From Streptomyces albidoflavus (GTDB lineage: Bacteria > Actinomycetota > Actinomycetes > Streptomycetales > Streptomycetaceae), in assembly GCF_000719955.1 (NCBI RefSeq), contig NZ_JOII01000006.1, forward strand, positions 248,001 to 312,000: 64,000 nt of DNA. Reading direction: 5' to 3'. Position numbers and translations under genes: made by a program. Positions within the stretch are counted from its first letter, which is position 1. Every line of letters starts with the position of its first letter. The notes under the pieces are model-generated. The model did not search any database. It saw only the letters and a list, made by a program, of their open reading frames with translations, and was not told the DNA's origin. Positions 1 through 9,136 of this stretch are shown in pieces.

Positions 1-960
1 GGAGACCTCGGTCAGCAGCGCCGGGCCGACCTGCCCGGCCTCCTTCGACTCGGGGAACTCCTCGAAGAGCGCGGTCAGATGGTCGCCGCCGGTGCCGGCC
101 TGACCCTGGCCGACCAGGTCCATGCCGCAGGTGTACAAGGCGTCCGCCAGCGGCTTGTCCGGCCAGGTGGCCAGCTTGCCGAGCGCCTGCTCGCCCACCG
201 AGTCCGGCAGCTCGCGCAGATAGGTCAGCGGCTCGATCGCCTCGCAGTGGTCGTCCTCGCGGTAGGGGGTGGCCACCGACTCGTAGAGCGCCTCCAGCTT
301 CGCCGGCACCTTCTTCGCCGCCCGCCGCTCCGGATGGTCCGCCGCCAGGCCCGCGTACCCCTCGACCGCCCGGGTGTACTCCTTCTTCCCGGCGGCGAAC
401 CCGGCCCGCCCGGCGGCCCGTTCGGCCAGCGCGTCGGTCTTCGCCAGCCGCTCCAGCAGCATCTCCTCGACCGCCTCGTCCCGGGCGCTCTCGTACGCCA
501 CCGCGCCGCCGGCCGGGACCGCCAGCAGCACCAGGCCGAGCCCCAGCACCAGCGCCGGGCGGGGCCACCCGCGTAGCGGCCGGCGCAGCGCGCGGCGCGC
601 CGCGTCGGCGGCGGCCAGCACCGCGACCGCCGCCCACGCCGCGACGAGGAGACCGGGCACCCCCTCCGGGCTCGCCGGGAGGGCGGCGACGAGCAGCCCC
701 GCCGTCGCCGCCACGCACACACCGGCCGGCAGCCACTGGCGCAGCGCCAGGTAACCGAGGCCGAGCCCGCTCAGGTTGAGGACCCCGGCGCCGACCGCGC
801 GCAGAGCGTCCGGGGGACCCGGCGGAGGGCCGGGCGGCGGCGGGGGAACGGCGCCCGGCGGGGGCGGCGGAGGCCAGGCGTCGCCCGGCGGCCCGGCGGG
901 CGGCGGCGGGGCGGCCGGGGGGGGGGGGGGGGGGACCGGGGGCGGGGGGGGGGGCCGCCG
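1..960 (-). CDS. Proline-rich membrane protein, partial (C-terminus off window, start unresolved)
   Basis: The minus strand is open from the left edge to about position 1029 in one frame. From the N-terminal side it encodes a proline-rich stretch (about 960-790), then hydrophobic segments containing LSGLGLGYLALRQWLPAG and VCVAATAGLLVAALP, another hydrophobic helix (LVLLAVPAGGAVAYE), and a soluble Glu/Lys/Ala-rich C-terminal part. This arrangement fits a Streptomyces family of proline-rich membrane proteins with an extracytoplasmic tail. I do not recognise a function. There is no ATG or GTG in this frame upstream of the GTG at 720, which would cut into the first membrane segment. The proline codons fall in long C runs at 904-957, so the true start may be hidden by a base-count error. 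The far end lies outside the window. Confidence 0.55.
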
Positions 961-982
961 CCCGGACGGGTGCGGCCCCGGG

Positions 983-2395
983 TCAGTGGTGGAAGCCGGG
1001 CTGCCGGGCCGCGCGGCGGTCGCCGTGGCTCAGCCGTTCCACCGCCTCCCGCAGGTCCTCGGCGAGGAGCATGATCTTGTCGTACCCGATCCCGTGGCGG
1101 ACCAGGACCCGCTGCACCACCGTCTCCTGCCGGTCGGCGGGGAGCGGATAGGCGGGCACCTGCCAGCCGCGCAGCCGCAGCAGTTCGGTGACGTCGTACA
1201 GGGTGAAGCCGGCGGAGTCGGGGTCGGTCAGCGTCCAGGAGACGGCGGGCAGCGCGCCCTGCCCGTCGTACAGCAGGGTGAACGGTCCCAGCTCGGCCAC
1301 CTTCGCGGCGAGGGCGCGGGCGGTGCGGCCGCAGGAGTCGAGGACCGCCCGGTAGCCCTCGCGGCCCAGCCGCAGCAGGTTGTAGTACTGGGCGACGACC
1401 TCGCCGCCGGGCCGGGAGAAGTTCAGCGCGAAGGTCGGCATCTTCCCGCCGAGGTAGTCCACGTCGAAGACGAGTTCCTCCGGGAGCAGGTCCCGGTGGC
1501 GCCAGACCACCCAGCCCACGCCGAGCGGCGCCATGCCGTACTTGTGGCCGGAGGCGTTGACCGAGGCGACCCGCTCCAGCCGGAAGTCCCACACCACGTC
1601 CGGGTGGACGAAGGGCGCGACGAACCCGCCGCTCGCCGCGTCCACGTGCAGCGGCACGTCCAGACCCGTGTCGCGCTGCACCGCGTCCAGTTCGGCGGCC
1701 AGCTCGGCCACCGGCTCGTAGTCGCAGGTGTAGGTGACGCCGAGGATCGCCACCACGCCGATGGTGTGCTCGTCGACGTGGGCGCGGAGCTGGTGCGGGC
1801 GCAGCCCCGTCGCCCCCTCCTCCAGCGGGACCTGGCGCAGCTCCACGTCGAAGTAGCGGGCGAACTTCTCCCAGCAGACCTGGACCGGGCCGCAGACCAG
1901 GTTCGGCCGGTCGGCCGGCTTGCCCGCCGCCTCCCGCGCCTTGCGCCACCGCCACTTCAGCGCCAGCCCGCCGAGCATCGCCGCCTCGCTCGACCCGGTG
2001 GTGGAACAGCCCATCGCCTCGCCGCCGGACGGGCTGTGCCACAGGTCGGCGAGCATGTGCACGCAGCGCGCCTCGATGGCGGCGGTCTGCGGGTACTCGT
2101 CCTTGTCGATCATGTTCTTGTCGAGGCACTCGTCCATCAGCGCGTGCACCTCGGGCTCCGCCCAGGTGGTGCAGAACGTCGCGAGGTTCTGCGAGGAGTT
2201 GCCGTCCATCGCCAGCTCGGAGCGGATCAGCTCCAGCACCGCCACCGGATCGGCCTCCCGCTCGGGCACCCGCCGCTTCGGCAGCGTCCGGCGGCTCAGC
2301 CGCGTGCTGTACACGTCCTCGATGCCGGCGTCGGCGCCGCCGTTCGGCTCCGGCGCCTCCCCGGGCTCCGGCCGGCCCACCTGATGCAGCGCCAC
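983..2395 (-). CDS. gad: Glutamate decarboxylase (PLP-dependent)
   Basis: Decarboxylates L-glutamate to GABA and CO2 in the cytoplasm, consuming a proton. The 470-residue protein has the group II PLP decarboxylase layout: a substrate region with GNSSQNLATFC, the STTGSSEA cofactor loop, the HVDAASGGF stretch that contacts PLP, and the Schiff-base lysine at about residue 285 in NASGHKYG. The GTG at 2395 was chosen because an excellent ribosome site (CCAGGAGGAG) lies just before it. An upstream ATG at 2488 would add about 31 arginine/proline-rich residues without a ribosome site. The partial membrane protein gene lies immediately downstream. No glutamate/GABA antiporter is visible nearby, so an acid-resistance role cannot be inferred from context. 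Confidence 0.93.
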   Translation of the reverse strand: MALHQVGRPEPGEAPEPNGGADAGIEDVYSTRLSRRTLPKRRVPEREADPVAVLELIRSELAMDGNSSQNLATFCTTWAEPEVHALMDECLDKNMIDKDEYPQTAAIEARCVHMLADLWHSPSGGEAMGCSTTGSSEAAMLGGLALKWRWRKAREAAGKPADRPNLVCGPVQVCWEKFARYFDVELRQVPLEEGATGLRPHQLRAHVDEHTIGVVAILGVTYTCDYEPVAELAAELDAVQRDTGLDVPLHVDAASGGFVAPFVHPDVVWDFRLERVASVNASGHKYGMAPLGVGWVVWRHRDLLPEELVFDVDYLGGKMPTFALNFSRPGGEVVAQYYNLLRLGREGYRAVLDSCGRTARALAAKVAELGPFTLLYDGQGALPAVSWTLTDPDSAGFTLYDVTELLRLRGWQVPAYPLPADRQETVVQRVLVRHGIGYDKIMLLAEDLREAVERLSHGDRRAARQPGFHH

Positions 2396-2514
2396 GGTGC
2401 TCCTCCTGGAGGGGAAGGGGCGGCCGGGCGCGCGCCCCGCGGCTCGAACGTAGGCCGCGCGCCCCCGCTCCGCACCAGCAGCGGGCAACCGGGGGACGCG
2501 CGCCCTGCGCCCGT

Positions 2515-3528
2515 CTACTCACCCGGGTAGCCCACCCCCACCTCCGCCCGGGCCGCGTCCACCGTCCGCAGCACCCCGAGCGTCGCCTCCAGCGGCACCA
2601 GCGGCGACTGGCGCTCACCGGCCCGCAGACAGCGCATCACCTCGGCCGCCTGCGGGGCCCAGGTGTCGTCCGGGCCGCCCGCGCTGCGGAACACCTCCGG
2701 CTCGCTCCCCGGGCGGTGCAGCACGAAGTGGTCCGGGCGGAAGAAACTCCCCGGCACCTCGATCCACCCGCCGGTCCCCGAGACCGAGGCCGCCCGCGGG
2801 GTGTCCGCCGTCACCGAGCAGTGCAGCAGCCCCTGCGCGCCGCCCGCCCACTCCAGCAGCAGCGAGGTGTGGGTGTCGACGCCCTCGGCGGAGAGGGCGG
2901 CCCGCGCCGTCACCCGCTCCGGCTCTCCCAGCAGCAACTGGGCGAACGCCACCGGGTAGACGCCGAGGTCCAGCAGGGCCCCGCCGCCGCGCGCCGGGTC
3001 CAGCAGCCGGTGGCCGGGCGGGAACGGCCCCGGCAGCCCGAAGTCCGCGGCGACCGTGCGCACCTCGCCGACCGCCCCGTCGGCGACCAGCGCCGCCAGC
3101 CGCCGCACCAGCGGGTTGCACCACATCCACATGCCCTCCATCAGGAAGACGTCCCGCTCCCGGGCGAGCGCCACCAGCTCCCCGGCCTGCCGCGCGCTGA
3201 GCGCCAGCGGCTTCTCGCAGAGCACCGCCCGGCCCGCCTCCAGGCACATCCCGGCCGCCCGCAGGTGCTCGCTGTGCGGCGCCGCCACGTAGACCACGTC
3301 CACCTGGTCGTCGGCGGCGAACTCCGCCCAGCTCCCGTGCGCCCGGGGTATCCCGAACCGGTCCGCGAACCGGCGTGCCGAGGCCGCCGTACGCGACCCG
3401 ACCGCCACCACCTCGGCGTCCGGCAGCTGCCGCAGGTCCTCGGTGAACGCCGCGGCCATCGCGCCCGTCGCCAGCACCCCCCACCGCACCGGCGCCGAAC
3501 CCCCTTGCACCGTCTCCGTCTCCGCCAT
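2515..3528 (-). CDS. Gfo/Idh/MocA family NAD(P)-dependent oxidoreductase
   Basis: A 337-residue cytoplasmic dehydrogenase. The N-terminal Rossmann fold begins at WGVLATGAMA (about residues 16-25). It is followed by the family signature CEKPLALS, whose Lys is the conserved catalytic residue, and the C-terminal alpha/beta domain with a GALLDLGVYPVAF motif. MEGMWMWCNP before the second domain resembles dimeric dihydrodiol dehydrogenase-like members, but the substrate (sugar, inositol or diol) cannot be told from sequence. The ATG at 3528 is the first plausible start; upstream there is only a weak purine tract. It is transcribed away from the Bcr/CflA exporter, across a 229-base divergent gap in which I see no clear operator. 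Confidence 0.88.
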   Translation of the reverse strand: MAETETVQGGSAPVRWGVLATGAMAAAFTEDLRQLPDAEVVAVGSRTAASARRFADRFGIPRAHGSWAEFAADDQVDVVYVAAPHSEHLRAAGMCLEAGRAVLCEKPLALSARQAGELVALARERDVFLMEGMWMWCNPLVRRLAALVADGAVGEVRTVAADFGLPGPFPPGHRLLDPARGGGALLDLGVYPVAFAQLLLGEPERVTARAALSAEGVDTHTSLLLEWAGGAQGLLHCSVTADTPRAASVSGTGGWIEVPGSFFRPDHFVLHRPGSEPEVFRSAGGPDDTWAPQAAEVMRCLRAGERQSPLVPLEATLGVLRTVDAARAEVGVGYPGE

Positions 3529-3757
3529 GCCCCACCCCTCACGTCAGGACGCCTCTCACGGCGCCGCCTGCTCACCTCCGGCGGACAGATCCGGACAACG
3601 CCCGCCCACCGCCGTACCGCCTCCGGCCAGCCCCGGCCGAAAAGGTCTCGACCATCCTCGCCGAGCTGAGAGCATAAGGAGCCCGACGAACCGAACGACC
3701 GAACGACCGCGACCAGCTGGCGACAGCCTGCCCGCGGCCCCGAACAGGAGAGGCAGC

Positions 3758-5113
3758 ATGCCGGACGGCGGCCCGACCACCCACGGGAAGCAGCACCCCC
3801 CGACCGCCCCCGCGCGGACGGCCCCCGGCGCCGTCCCGCCCCCGCCCGGACCCGCCGCCGCCCCGCCCCGGGCCACCCCCGCGCTGCGCCGCACCGGCTT
3901 CCTGGTCACCCTGGTCCTCGGCGGGCTCACCGCCACCCCGCCGCTGGCCATGGACATGTACCTCCCGGCGCTGCCCGCGGTCACCGACAGCTACGGCGCC
4001 TCGGCCGCCACCATCCAGCTCACCCTGACCGCCTGCCTCGCCGGTATGGCCCTCGGCCAGCTCGTGGTCGGCCCGATGAGCGACAAGTGGGGGCGGCGCC
4101 GTCCGCTCCTGACCGGCCTCGTCCTCTACGTCCTCGCCACCGCCCTGTGCGTCGTCGCCCCCAACGCCGCGCTGCTGGTCACCTTCCGGCTGATCCAGGG
4201 GCTCGCGGGGGCGGCCGGCATCGTCATCGCCCGCGCCGTCGTCCGCGACCTCTACGACGGCCTCGCCATGGCCCGCTTCTTCTCCACCCTGATGCTGATC
4301 TCCGGTGCCGCGCCGATCGTCGCCCCGCTCATCGGCGGCCAGCTGCTGCGGTTCACCGACTGGCGCGGCGTCTTCGCCGTCCTCACCCTGATCGGCCTCG
4401 GCCTGCTCGTCCTCGTCCACCGGGTGCTGCCCGAGACCCTCGCCCCCGAGGACCGGCACTCCGGCGGCTTCCGCGCCACCCTCGCCACCATGCGCGGCCT
4501 GCTCGCCGACCGCCCCTTCACCGGCTACCTGCTCGCCGCCGGCTTCGCCTCGGCCGCCCTCTTCGCCTACATCTCCGCCTCGCCCTTCGTGGTCCAGGAG
4601 ATCTACGGCGCCTCCCCGCAGACCTTCAGCCTGCTCTTCGGCCTCAACTCGGTCGGGCTGGTCGGCGCCGGGCAGCTCAACGGCAAGGTCCTCGTCGGCC
4701 GCGTGAGCCTCGACAAGGTCCTCGCCACCGGCCTCGCCCTGATGACCGCCGCCGCCCTCGCCCTGCTCCTGATGACCCTCGGCGTCTTCGGCGAGGTCGG
4801 CCTGGTCCCCGTCGCCGCCGGACTCTTCGTCCTGGTCTCGGCGCTCGGCCTGGTCACCCCCAACACCACCACCCTCGCCCTGATGCGCACCCGGAACGCG
4901 GCCGGCTCCGCCTCCGCCCTCCTCGGCACCTCCTCCTTCCTGGTCGGCGCCGTCGCCTCCCCGCTGGTCGGCGTGGCGGGCGAGCACACCGCCGTCCCCA
5001 TGGCGGTCCTCCAGCTGACCTGCGCCCTGCTCGCCGCCGCCTGCTGGGCCCTCTTCGCCCGGCCCGGCCGCGCCCCGGCCGGCGCGCCGCACACGGGAGG
5101 AGCGGACAGCTGA
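3758..5113 (+). CDS. MFS exporter, Bcr/CflA family
   Basis: A 451-residue drug:proton antiporter of the inner membrane. After a 45-residue Pro/Ala-rich cytoplasmic leader come about 12 hydrophobic segments. TM1 carries the Bcr/CflA signature MDMYLPALPAV. The loop between TM2 and TM3 has the MFS motif GPMSDKWGRRRPLL, and TM4-TM5 has FRLIQGLAGAAG. The ATG at 3758 follows AGGAGAGGCAGC. The stop codon overlaps the probable start of the next gene, suggesting translational coupling with the serine hydrolase. Likely substrates are bicyclomycin/sulfonamide/chloramphenicol-like compounds by family, but specificity is not predictable. Confidence 0.92.
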   Translation: MPDGGPTTHGKQHPPTAPARTAPGAVPPPPGPAAAPPRATPALRRTGFLVTLVLGGLTATPPLAMDMYLPALPAVTDSYGASAATIQLTLTACLAGMALGQLVVGPMSDKWGRRRPLLTGLVLYVLATALCVVAPNAALLVTFRLIQGLAGAAGIVIARAVVRDLYDGLAMARFFSTLMLISGAAPIVAPLIGGQLLRFTDWRGVFAVLTLIGLGLLVLVHRVLPETLAPEDRHSGGFRATLATMRGLLADRPFTGYLLAAGFASAALFAYISASPFVVQEIYGASPQTFSLLFGLNSVGLVGAGQLNGKVLVGRVSLDKVLATGLALMTAAALALLLMTLGVFGEVGLVPVAAGLFVLVSALGLVTPNTTTLALMRTRNAAGSASALLGTSSFLVGAVASPLVGVAGEHTAVPMAVLQLTCALLAAACWALFARPGRAPAGAPHTGGADS

Positions 5114-6252
5114 GCGCCCCCCGCCTGCGCCCCGGCACCCCCGAGAGAGCCGGGCTCGACCCCCGCGAGCTGCGCACCCTCGTCCGTGGCGTCCGCCGCC
5201 TCCCGCAGGGCCGCCGCCCCTGGTGCGCCGGGGCCGTCGTGGTCGCCGGACGCGGCCCCTACGTCGCCGTCGAGGAGGCCACCGGCTGGGCCGTGCGGTA
5301 CGAGGGCTGGGACACCGAGGCCGACGCCCCCCGCGAACTCCCCGAGGAGCAGCGGGTCCCGGTCACCCTCGACACCCCCTTCGACCTCGCCTCCCTCACC
5401 AAGCTCTTCACCACCGTCGCCGCCGTCCAGCAGATGGAACGCGGCACCCTCGGCATCGACGCCCGCGTCGCCGCGTACGTCCCCGAGCTGACCGCCGCCG
5501 ACGACGCCGGGCTCACCCTGCGCCACCTGCTCACCCACACCTCGGGCCTCCGCCCCGAACTGCCGCTGTACGAGCTGCCGGACGCCACCGCGCGGCTCGA
5601 CGCGCTCCGCCACGAGAAGCCGCTCGTCGCCCCCGGCGGCCCGCCCCGCTACTCCGACCTCAACCTCCTCCTCGTCCAGCTCGTCCTGGAACGCCTCACC
5701 GGCCGGGGCCTGGACCGCCTCGTCCACGACGGCATCACCCGCCCGCTCGGCATGACCGCCACCTCCTTCGGCCCGCGCCCCGAGGCCGCCGCCACCGAGG
5801 ACCAGCGGCTGCCCTGGGCCAAGGCCGACCGGGGCATGGTGCGCGGCACCGTCCACGACGAGAACGCCTGGGCGCTCGGCGGCGTCGCCGGGCACGCCGG
5901 GCTCTTCGCCACCGCCGGGGACCTCGCCGTCTTCGCCCGCACCCTGCTGGCCGGGGGCGCCCACGGGCAGGCCCGCATCCTCGGCCCCGACTACGTCGAC
6001 CTGATGCTCCGCCTCGGCCTCGGCTTCGGCATCGACCAGCCCTGGTTCATGGGCGGCCTCGCCGGACGCGGCGCCGCCGGGCACACCGGCTTCACCGGCA
6101 CCTCCCTGGTCCTCGACCGGGCCACCGACACCTTCCTCGTCCTCCTCGCCAACACCGTCCACCCCCGCCGCCGACCCGCCGACTCCGCACCCCGGGCGGC
6201 CGCCGCGACCCTGCTCGCCCGCGCCGCCCGCACCCCGGGCCCGGGAGCCTGA
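5110..6252 (+). CDS. Serine hydrolase, beta-lactamase class C / EstB-like
   Basis: The protein carries the class C beta-lactamase fold signatures: SLTK (Ser about residue 95, Lys 98, SxxK), YSDLN (Tyr about residue 181, the YxN-type motif), and HTGFTGTS near the C-terminus in the KTG position. The family includes esterases and DD-peptidases as well as beta-lactamases. There is no signal peptide, so this one is probably a cytoplasmic esterase-like enzyme. No ATG or GTG lies in frame near the N-terminus. CTG at 5110 sits about 8 bases after GGAGG and overlaps the exporter's stop (CTGA), so I take it as the start. Homologues as I recall them begin close to this point. It is co-transcribed with the exporter. 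Confidence 0.82.
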   Translation: MSAPRLRPGTPERAGLDPRELRTLVRGVRRLPQGRRPWCAGAVVVAGRGPYVAVEEATGWAVRYEGWDTEADAPRELPEEQRVPVTLDTPFDLASLTKLFTTVAAVQQMERGTLGIDARVAAYVPELTAADDAGLTLRHLLTHTSGLRPELPLYELPDATARLDALRHEKPLVAPGGPPRYSDLNLLLVQLVLERLTGRGLDRLVHDGITRPLGMTATSFGPRPEAAATEDQRLPWAKADRGMVRGTVHDENAWALGGVAGHAGLFATAGDLAVFARTLLAGGAHGQARILGPDYVDLMLRLGLGFGIDQPWFMGGLAGRGAAGHTGFTGTSLVLDRATDTFLVLLANTVHPRRRPADSAPRAAAATLLARAARTPGPGA

Positions 6253-6289
6253 CCGGGGCGCGCGTTCCGGCGGGGGCCCGCCCGCCTCG

Positions 6290-6295
6290 TACACT
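6290..6295 (+). promoter_or_regulatory. -10 box of a probable leaderless promoter (Rsm22 gene)
   Basis: TACACT lies exactly six bases before the GTG start at 6302, with no ribosome site between. This spacing puts the transcription start on the start codon. No convincing -35 was found. Confidence 0.5.
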
Positions 6296-6301
6296 TCCCC
6301 G

Positions 6302-7333
6302 GTGCACGCCCCACTCTCCCCCCAGGCCCCCGCCGAAGCGCTCCGCGCCACCCTCGCGGAACTCGTCGACGGGCTGCCGCCCCGGCAGGCCGCCCAGGCC
6401 ACCGCGCGGCTCATCGCCAACTACCGGGGCGCCACCCCCACCGACGCCCCCGTCCTGCGCGACCGCTCCGACGTGGTCGCCTACGCCGCGTACCGGATGC
6501 CCGCCACCTTCGAGGCCGACCGGGCCGCGCTCGGGGCGCTCGCCGACGCCGTGCCGCAGTGGACGCCCTCGGGCCACACCGACATCGGCGGCGGCACCGG
6601 CGCCGCCGTCTGGGCCGCCGCCGACATCTGGCCCGACCCGGCCGACGGCGCCGCCCCCCGGCCCGTCACCGTGCTCGACTGGGCCGAACCCGCCCTCGCC
6701 CTCGGCCGCGAACTGGCCGCCCGCGCCCCCTCCGCCGCGCTCCGCGACGCCCGGTGGCGCCGGGCCCGGATCGACGCCGCCCTCGACGTCCCGCCCACCG
6801 GCCTGGTCACCGTCTCCTACGTACTCGGCGAGCTGACCCCCGCCGACCGCGCCGCCGTGGTGGACGCCGCCGCGGGCGCCGCCGAGGTGGTCGCCGTCGT
6901 CGAGCCCGGCACCCCGGACGGCTACCGGCGGATCATCGAGGCCCGGGACCGGCTGGTCGCCGCCGGGTTCCACATCGCCGCACCCTGCCCGCACAGCGCC
7001 GCCTGCCCGATCGAGGAGGGCACCGACTGGTGCCACTTCGCCGCCCGGGTCAGCCGCTCCTCCCTCCACCGCCAGGTCAAGGGCGCCTCGCTGGCCTGGG
7101 AGGACGAGAAGTTCAGCTACGTCGCCGCCACCCGCTTCCGGCCCGGCCCGGCCACCGCCCGGGTCGTCCGCCGGCCGCAGACCCGCAAGGGCCAGGTCCT
7201 CCTCGACCTCTGCCGGGACACCGAGGAGCTGAGCCGCGAGACCGTCACCAAACGGCAGGGCCCCCTCTACCGCGCCGCCCGCGACACCGCCTGGGGCGAC
7301 CCCTGGCCGCCGCGCGAGGACCCCGCCCCCTGA
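6302..7333 (+). CDS. Rsm22-like small-subunit ribosomal methyltransferase family protein
   Basis: A 343-residue predicted SAM-dependent methyltransferase. The glycine-rich SAM loop is DIGGGTGAAVWAA (about residues 97-109), followed by LDWAEPALALGREL and VTVSYVLGEL. The C-terminal part has a cysteine cluster CPHSAACPIEEGTDWCHF, typical of the Rsm22 family where it is proposed to bind metal or an Fe-S cluster. Mitochondrial Rsm22 acts on small-subunit ribosome assembly; the bacterial role is less clear, so ribosome modification is an inference. The GTG at 6302 has no ribosome site but is preceded at leaderless distance by TACACT. The gene converges on the dimethylargininase gene. Confidence 0.85.
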   Translation: MHAPLSPQAPAEALRATLAELVDGLPPRQAAQATARLIANYRGATPTDAPVLRDRSDVVAYAAYRMPATFEADRAALGALADAVPQWTPSGHTDIGGGTGAAVWAAADIWPDPADGAAPRPVTVLDWAEPALALGRELAARAPSAALRDARWRRARIDAALDVPPTGLVTVSYVLGELTPADRAAVVDAAAGAAEVVAVVEPGTPDGYRRIIEARDRLVAAGFHIAAPCPHSAACPIEEGTDWCHFAARVSRSSLHRQVKGASLAWEDEKFSYVAATRFRPGPATARVVRRPQTRKGQVLLDLCRDTEELSRETVTKRQGPLYRAARDTAWGDPWPPREDPAP

Positions 7334-7344
7334 CGAGGGCGGGG
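7321..7344. terminator. GC hairpin in the convergent junction
   Basis: CCCCGCCC and GGGCGGGG arms flank a loop that includes the Rsm22 stop codon. It lies between two convergent genes and could serve both; there is no T tract, as is usual in Streptomyces. Confidence 0.45.
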
Positions 7345-7354
7345 CCGGCGTCGC

Positions 7355-8170
7355 TCAGCCCCGCAGCTCCTGCGTGCAGCACTTCACGCTGCCGCCGCCC
7401 TTGAGCAGCTCGCTCAGGTCCAGGCCGACCGGCTCGAACCCGCGCTCCCGCAGCGGCCCGAAGAGCCCCTGCGCCGCCTGGGGCAGGAAGACCCGCGCCC
7501 CGTCGGAGACCGCGTTGAGCCCGAGGACGGCCGCGTCCCGCTCCCGGGCGATCAGCGCGTCGGGGAAGAGCCGTCGCAGCACGGCCCGGCTGCCCGGGGA
7601 GAAGGCGTCCGGGTAGTACATGATCTCGTCGGTCCGGTCGTCCAGGACGGCCAGCGCGGTGTCCAGGTGGTAGTAGCGCGGGTCGACCAGGTCGAGCCCG
7701 ATCACCGGGCGTCTCAGCACCTCCTGGGCCTGGGCGTGCGCCAGCGGGCTGGTGCGGAAGCCGCGGCCGGCCAGCAGCCAGTTCCGGGTGACGGCGAAGT
7801 CGCCCTCGCCCTCGTTGACGTGGAGCGGTTCCACCGGCTCGCCGAAACCGTGGGCGCGGAACCAGGCCGCGTGCGCCGCCGCCTCCGCCTCCCGCTCCGG
7901 ATGGGCGAAGCGGGCGCCGAGGACCCGGCCGTCCACCACGGTCGCGCCGTTGGCGGCGAAGACCATGTCGGGCAGGGCGGGGTGCGGCTCCAGCTCCTCC
8001 ACGGTGTGGCCGCAGGCGCGGTAGCGGTCGCGCAGGTCCTCCCACTGGGCCACGGCCAGGGGGACGTCGACCGGCTTGGCCGGGTTCATCCAGGGGTTGA
8101 TCGCGTAGGCGACGGTGAAGTACTGAGGCCGGCACATCAGGTAGCGGCGGGCCGCGGCATGACGAGGCAA
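7355..8170 (-). CDS. ddaH: Dimethylargininase (NG,NG-dimethylarginine dimethylaminohydrolase)
   Basis: Hydrolyses N-omega-methylated arginines to citrulline and methylamines; it belongs to the guanidino-group modifying superfamily. Seen in the 271-residue sequence: MCRPQYFTVAYAINPWM near the N-terminus, FAANGATV, the catalytic His in YYHLDTAL, and the catalytic Cys in GGSVKCCTQEL near the C-terminus. The TTG at 8170 is preceded by GAGGAGAGGAG at good spacing, which favours it over upstream in-frame starts that would add arginine-rich sequence. An Orn/Arg deiminase-like activity is an alternative, but the N-terminal motif matches the DDAH branch common in actinomycetes. It is divergent from the TetR gene. 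Confidence 0.85.
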   Translation of the reverse strand: MPRHAAARRYLMCRPQYFTVAYAINPWMNPAKPVDVPLAVAQWEDLRDRYRACGHTVEELEPHPALPDMVFAANGATVVDGRVLGARFAHPEREAEAAAHAAWFRAHGFGEPVEPLHVNEGEGDFAVTRNWLLAGRGFRTSPLAHAQAQEVLRRPVIGLDLVDPRYYHLDTALAVLDDRTDEIMYYPDAFSPGSRAVLRRLFPDALIARERDAAVLGLNAVSDGARVFLPQAAQGLFGPLRERGFEPVGLDLSELLKGGGSVKCCTQELRG

Positions 8171-8333
8171 GGGGACTCCTCTCCTCACGGGCGAAGGGCC
8201 CGCCCGGTGGCGGCCCCTGTCGCCATGGTCTGCCCGTAATCTCCCCCCTCGTACCCAACGCGCCGGAATCACCCGCTCTTCGCGGGGGCGCGCCGGGATT
8301 CCGAGACGGTACGTTGCGCCTCGCCTTCGCTGC

Positions 8334-8339
8334 TACCTT
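8334..8339 (+). promoter_or_regulatory. -10 box of a probable leaderless promoter (TetR gene)
   Basis: TACCTT lies seven bases before the ATG at 8347; no ribosome site intervenes. Confidence 0.4.
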
Positions 8340-8346
8340 GGCGGGT

Positions 8347-8973
8347 ATGTCTGAGAAGGCCACCCCCACCCCCGACGCCGGCCGCCGCAGCGACCGCTCC
8401 CGCCGCGCGATCTACGAGGCGGCCCTCGCCCTGGTCTCCGAGACCGGTTACGCCAAGCTCACCATCGAGGCCATCGCCGCCCGCGCGGGCGTCGGCAAGC
8501 AGACCATCTACCGCTGGTGGCCCTCCAAGGGTGACGTCGTCCTCGAAGCCTTCCTCGACCTGGCCCAGCGCTCCGCCGTCTCACCCGAGGACGACCCCGG
8601 CGCCGCCGCCTTCCCCGACAGCGGCGACCTCGCCGCCGACCTGAAACTGGTCCTCCAGGCCACCGTCGACGAACTGAACGAGCCCGCGTACGCCGACCCC
8701 GCCCGCGCCCTGTCGGCCGAGGGCATCCTCAACCCGCAGCTCGGCGCCCGCTTCCTCGAACACGTCCTCGCCCCCGGCCTCCGCCTCTACGGGACCCGGC
8801 TGACCGCCGCCCGGGAGCGCGGCGAGATCCGCCCGGAGACCGATGTGGCGATCGCCACCGACCTGCTGGTGGCGCCGCTCACCTACCGCTGGCTGATGGG
8901 CACGGGCCCGCTCGACCACGCCTACGCCGACGCCCTCGTCGACCACGTCCTCACCGGCCTGCGGGGCGCCTGA
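8347..8973 (+). CDS. TetR/AcrR family transcriptional regulator
   Basis: A 208-residue repressor-type protein. The N-terminal three-helix DNA-binding domain covers about residues 18-64 (AIYEAALALVSETGYAKLTI, then AARAGVGKQTIYRWW). The C-terminal ligand-binding half resembles the TetR_C family with a PLTYRWLMG helix. The ATG at 8347 appears leaderless. The gene is divergent from ddaH, separated by 176 bases, so it may regulate ddaH, itself, or both; no clear palindromic operator was seen. Confidence 0.88.
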   Translation: MSEKATPTPDAGRRSDRSRRAIYEAALALVSETGYAKLTIEAIAARAGVGKQTIYRWWPSKGDVVLEAFLDLAQRSAVSPEDDPGAAAFPDSGDLAADLKLVLQATVDELNEPAYADPARALSAEGILNPQLGARFLEHVLAPGLRLYGTRLTAARERGEIRPETDVAIATDLLVAPLTYRWLMGTGPLDHAYADALVDHVLTGLRGA

Positions 8974-9136
8974 CCCCGGCCAGGGGGTGCGCTGCCCGCG
9001 CGCCTCCCCGAGCCGTACCTGCGCCGTCGTGCGCCCCCCGCGCCTCCGTGCCCGGTACCCCCCGGGCGTCCCACCGGCCTCTCCCCGCCCCGGGAAGTGG
9101 CACCATGGAGCGCACGACGTCGAGGTGAGGGGATTG

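Noticed and set aside
771..2618. Minus-strand open frame spanning glutamate decarboxylase
   Set aside because: It is an out-of-frame shadow of gad with Arg/Gly-rich low-complexity sequence; the gad frame has the PLP lysine and family motifs.
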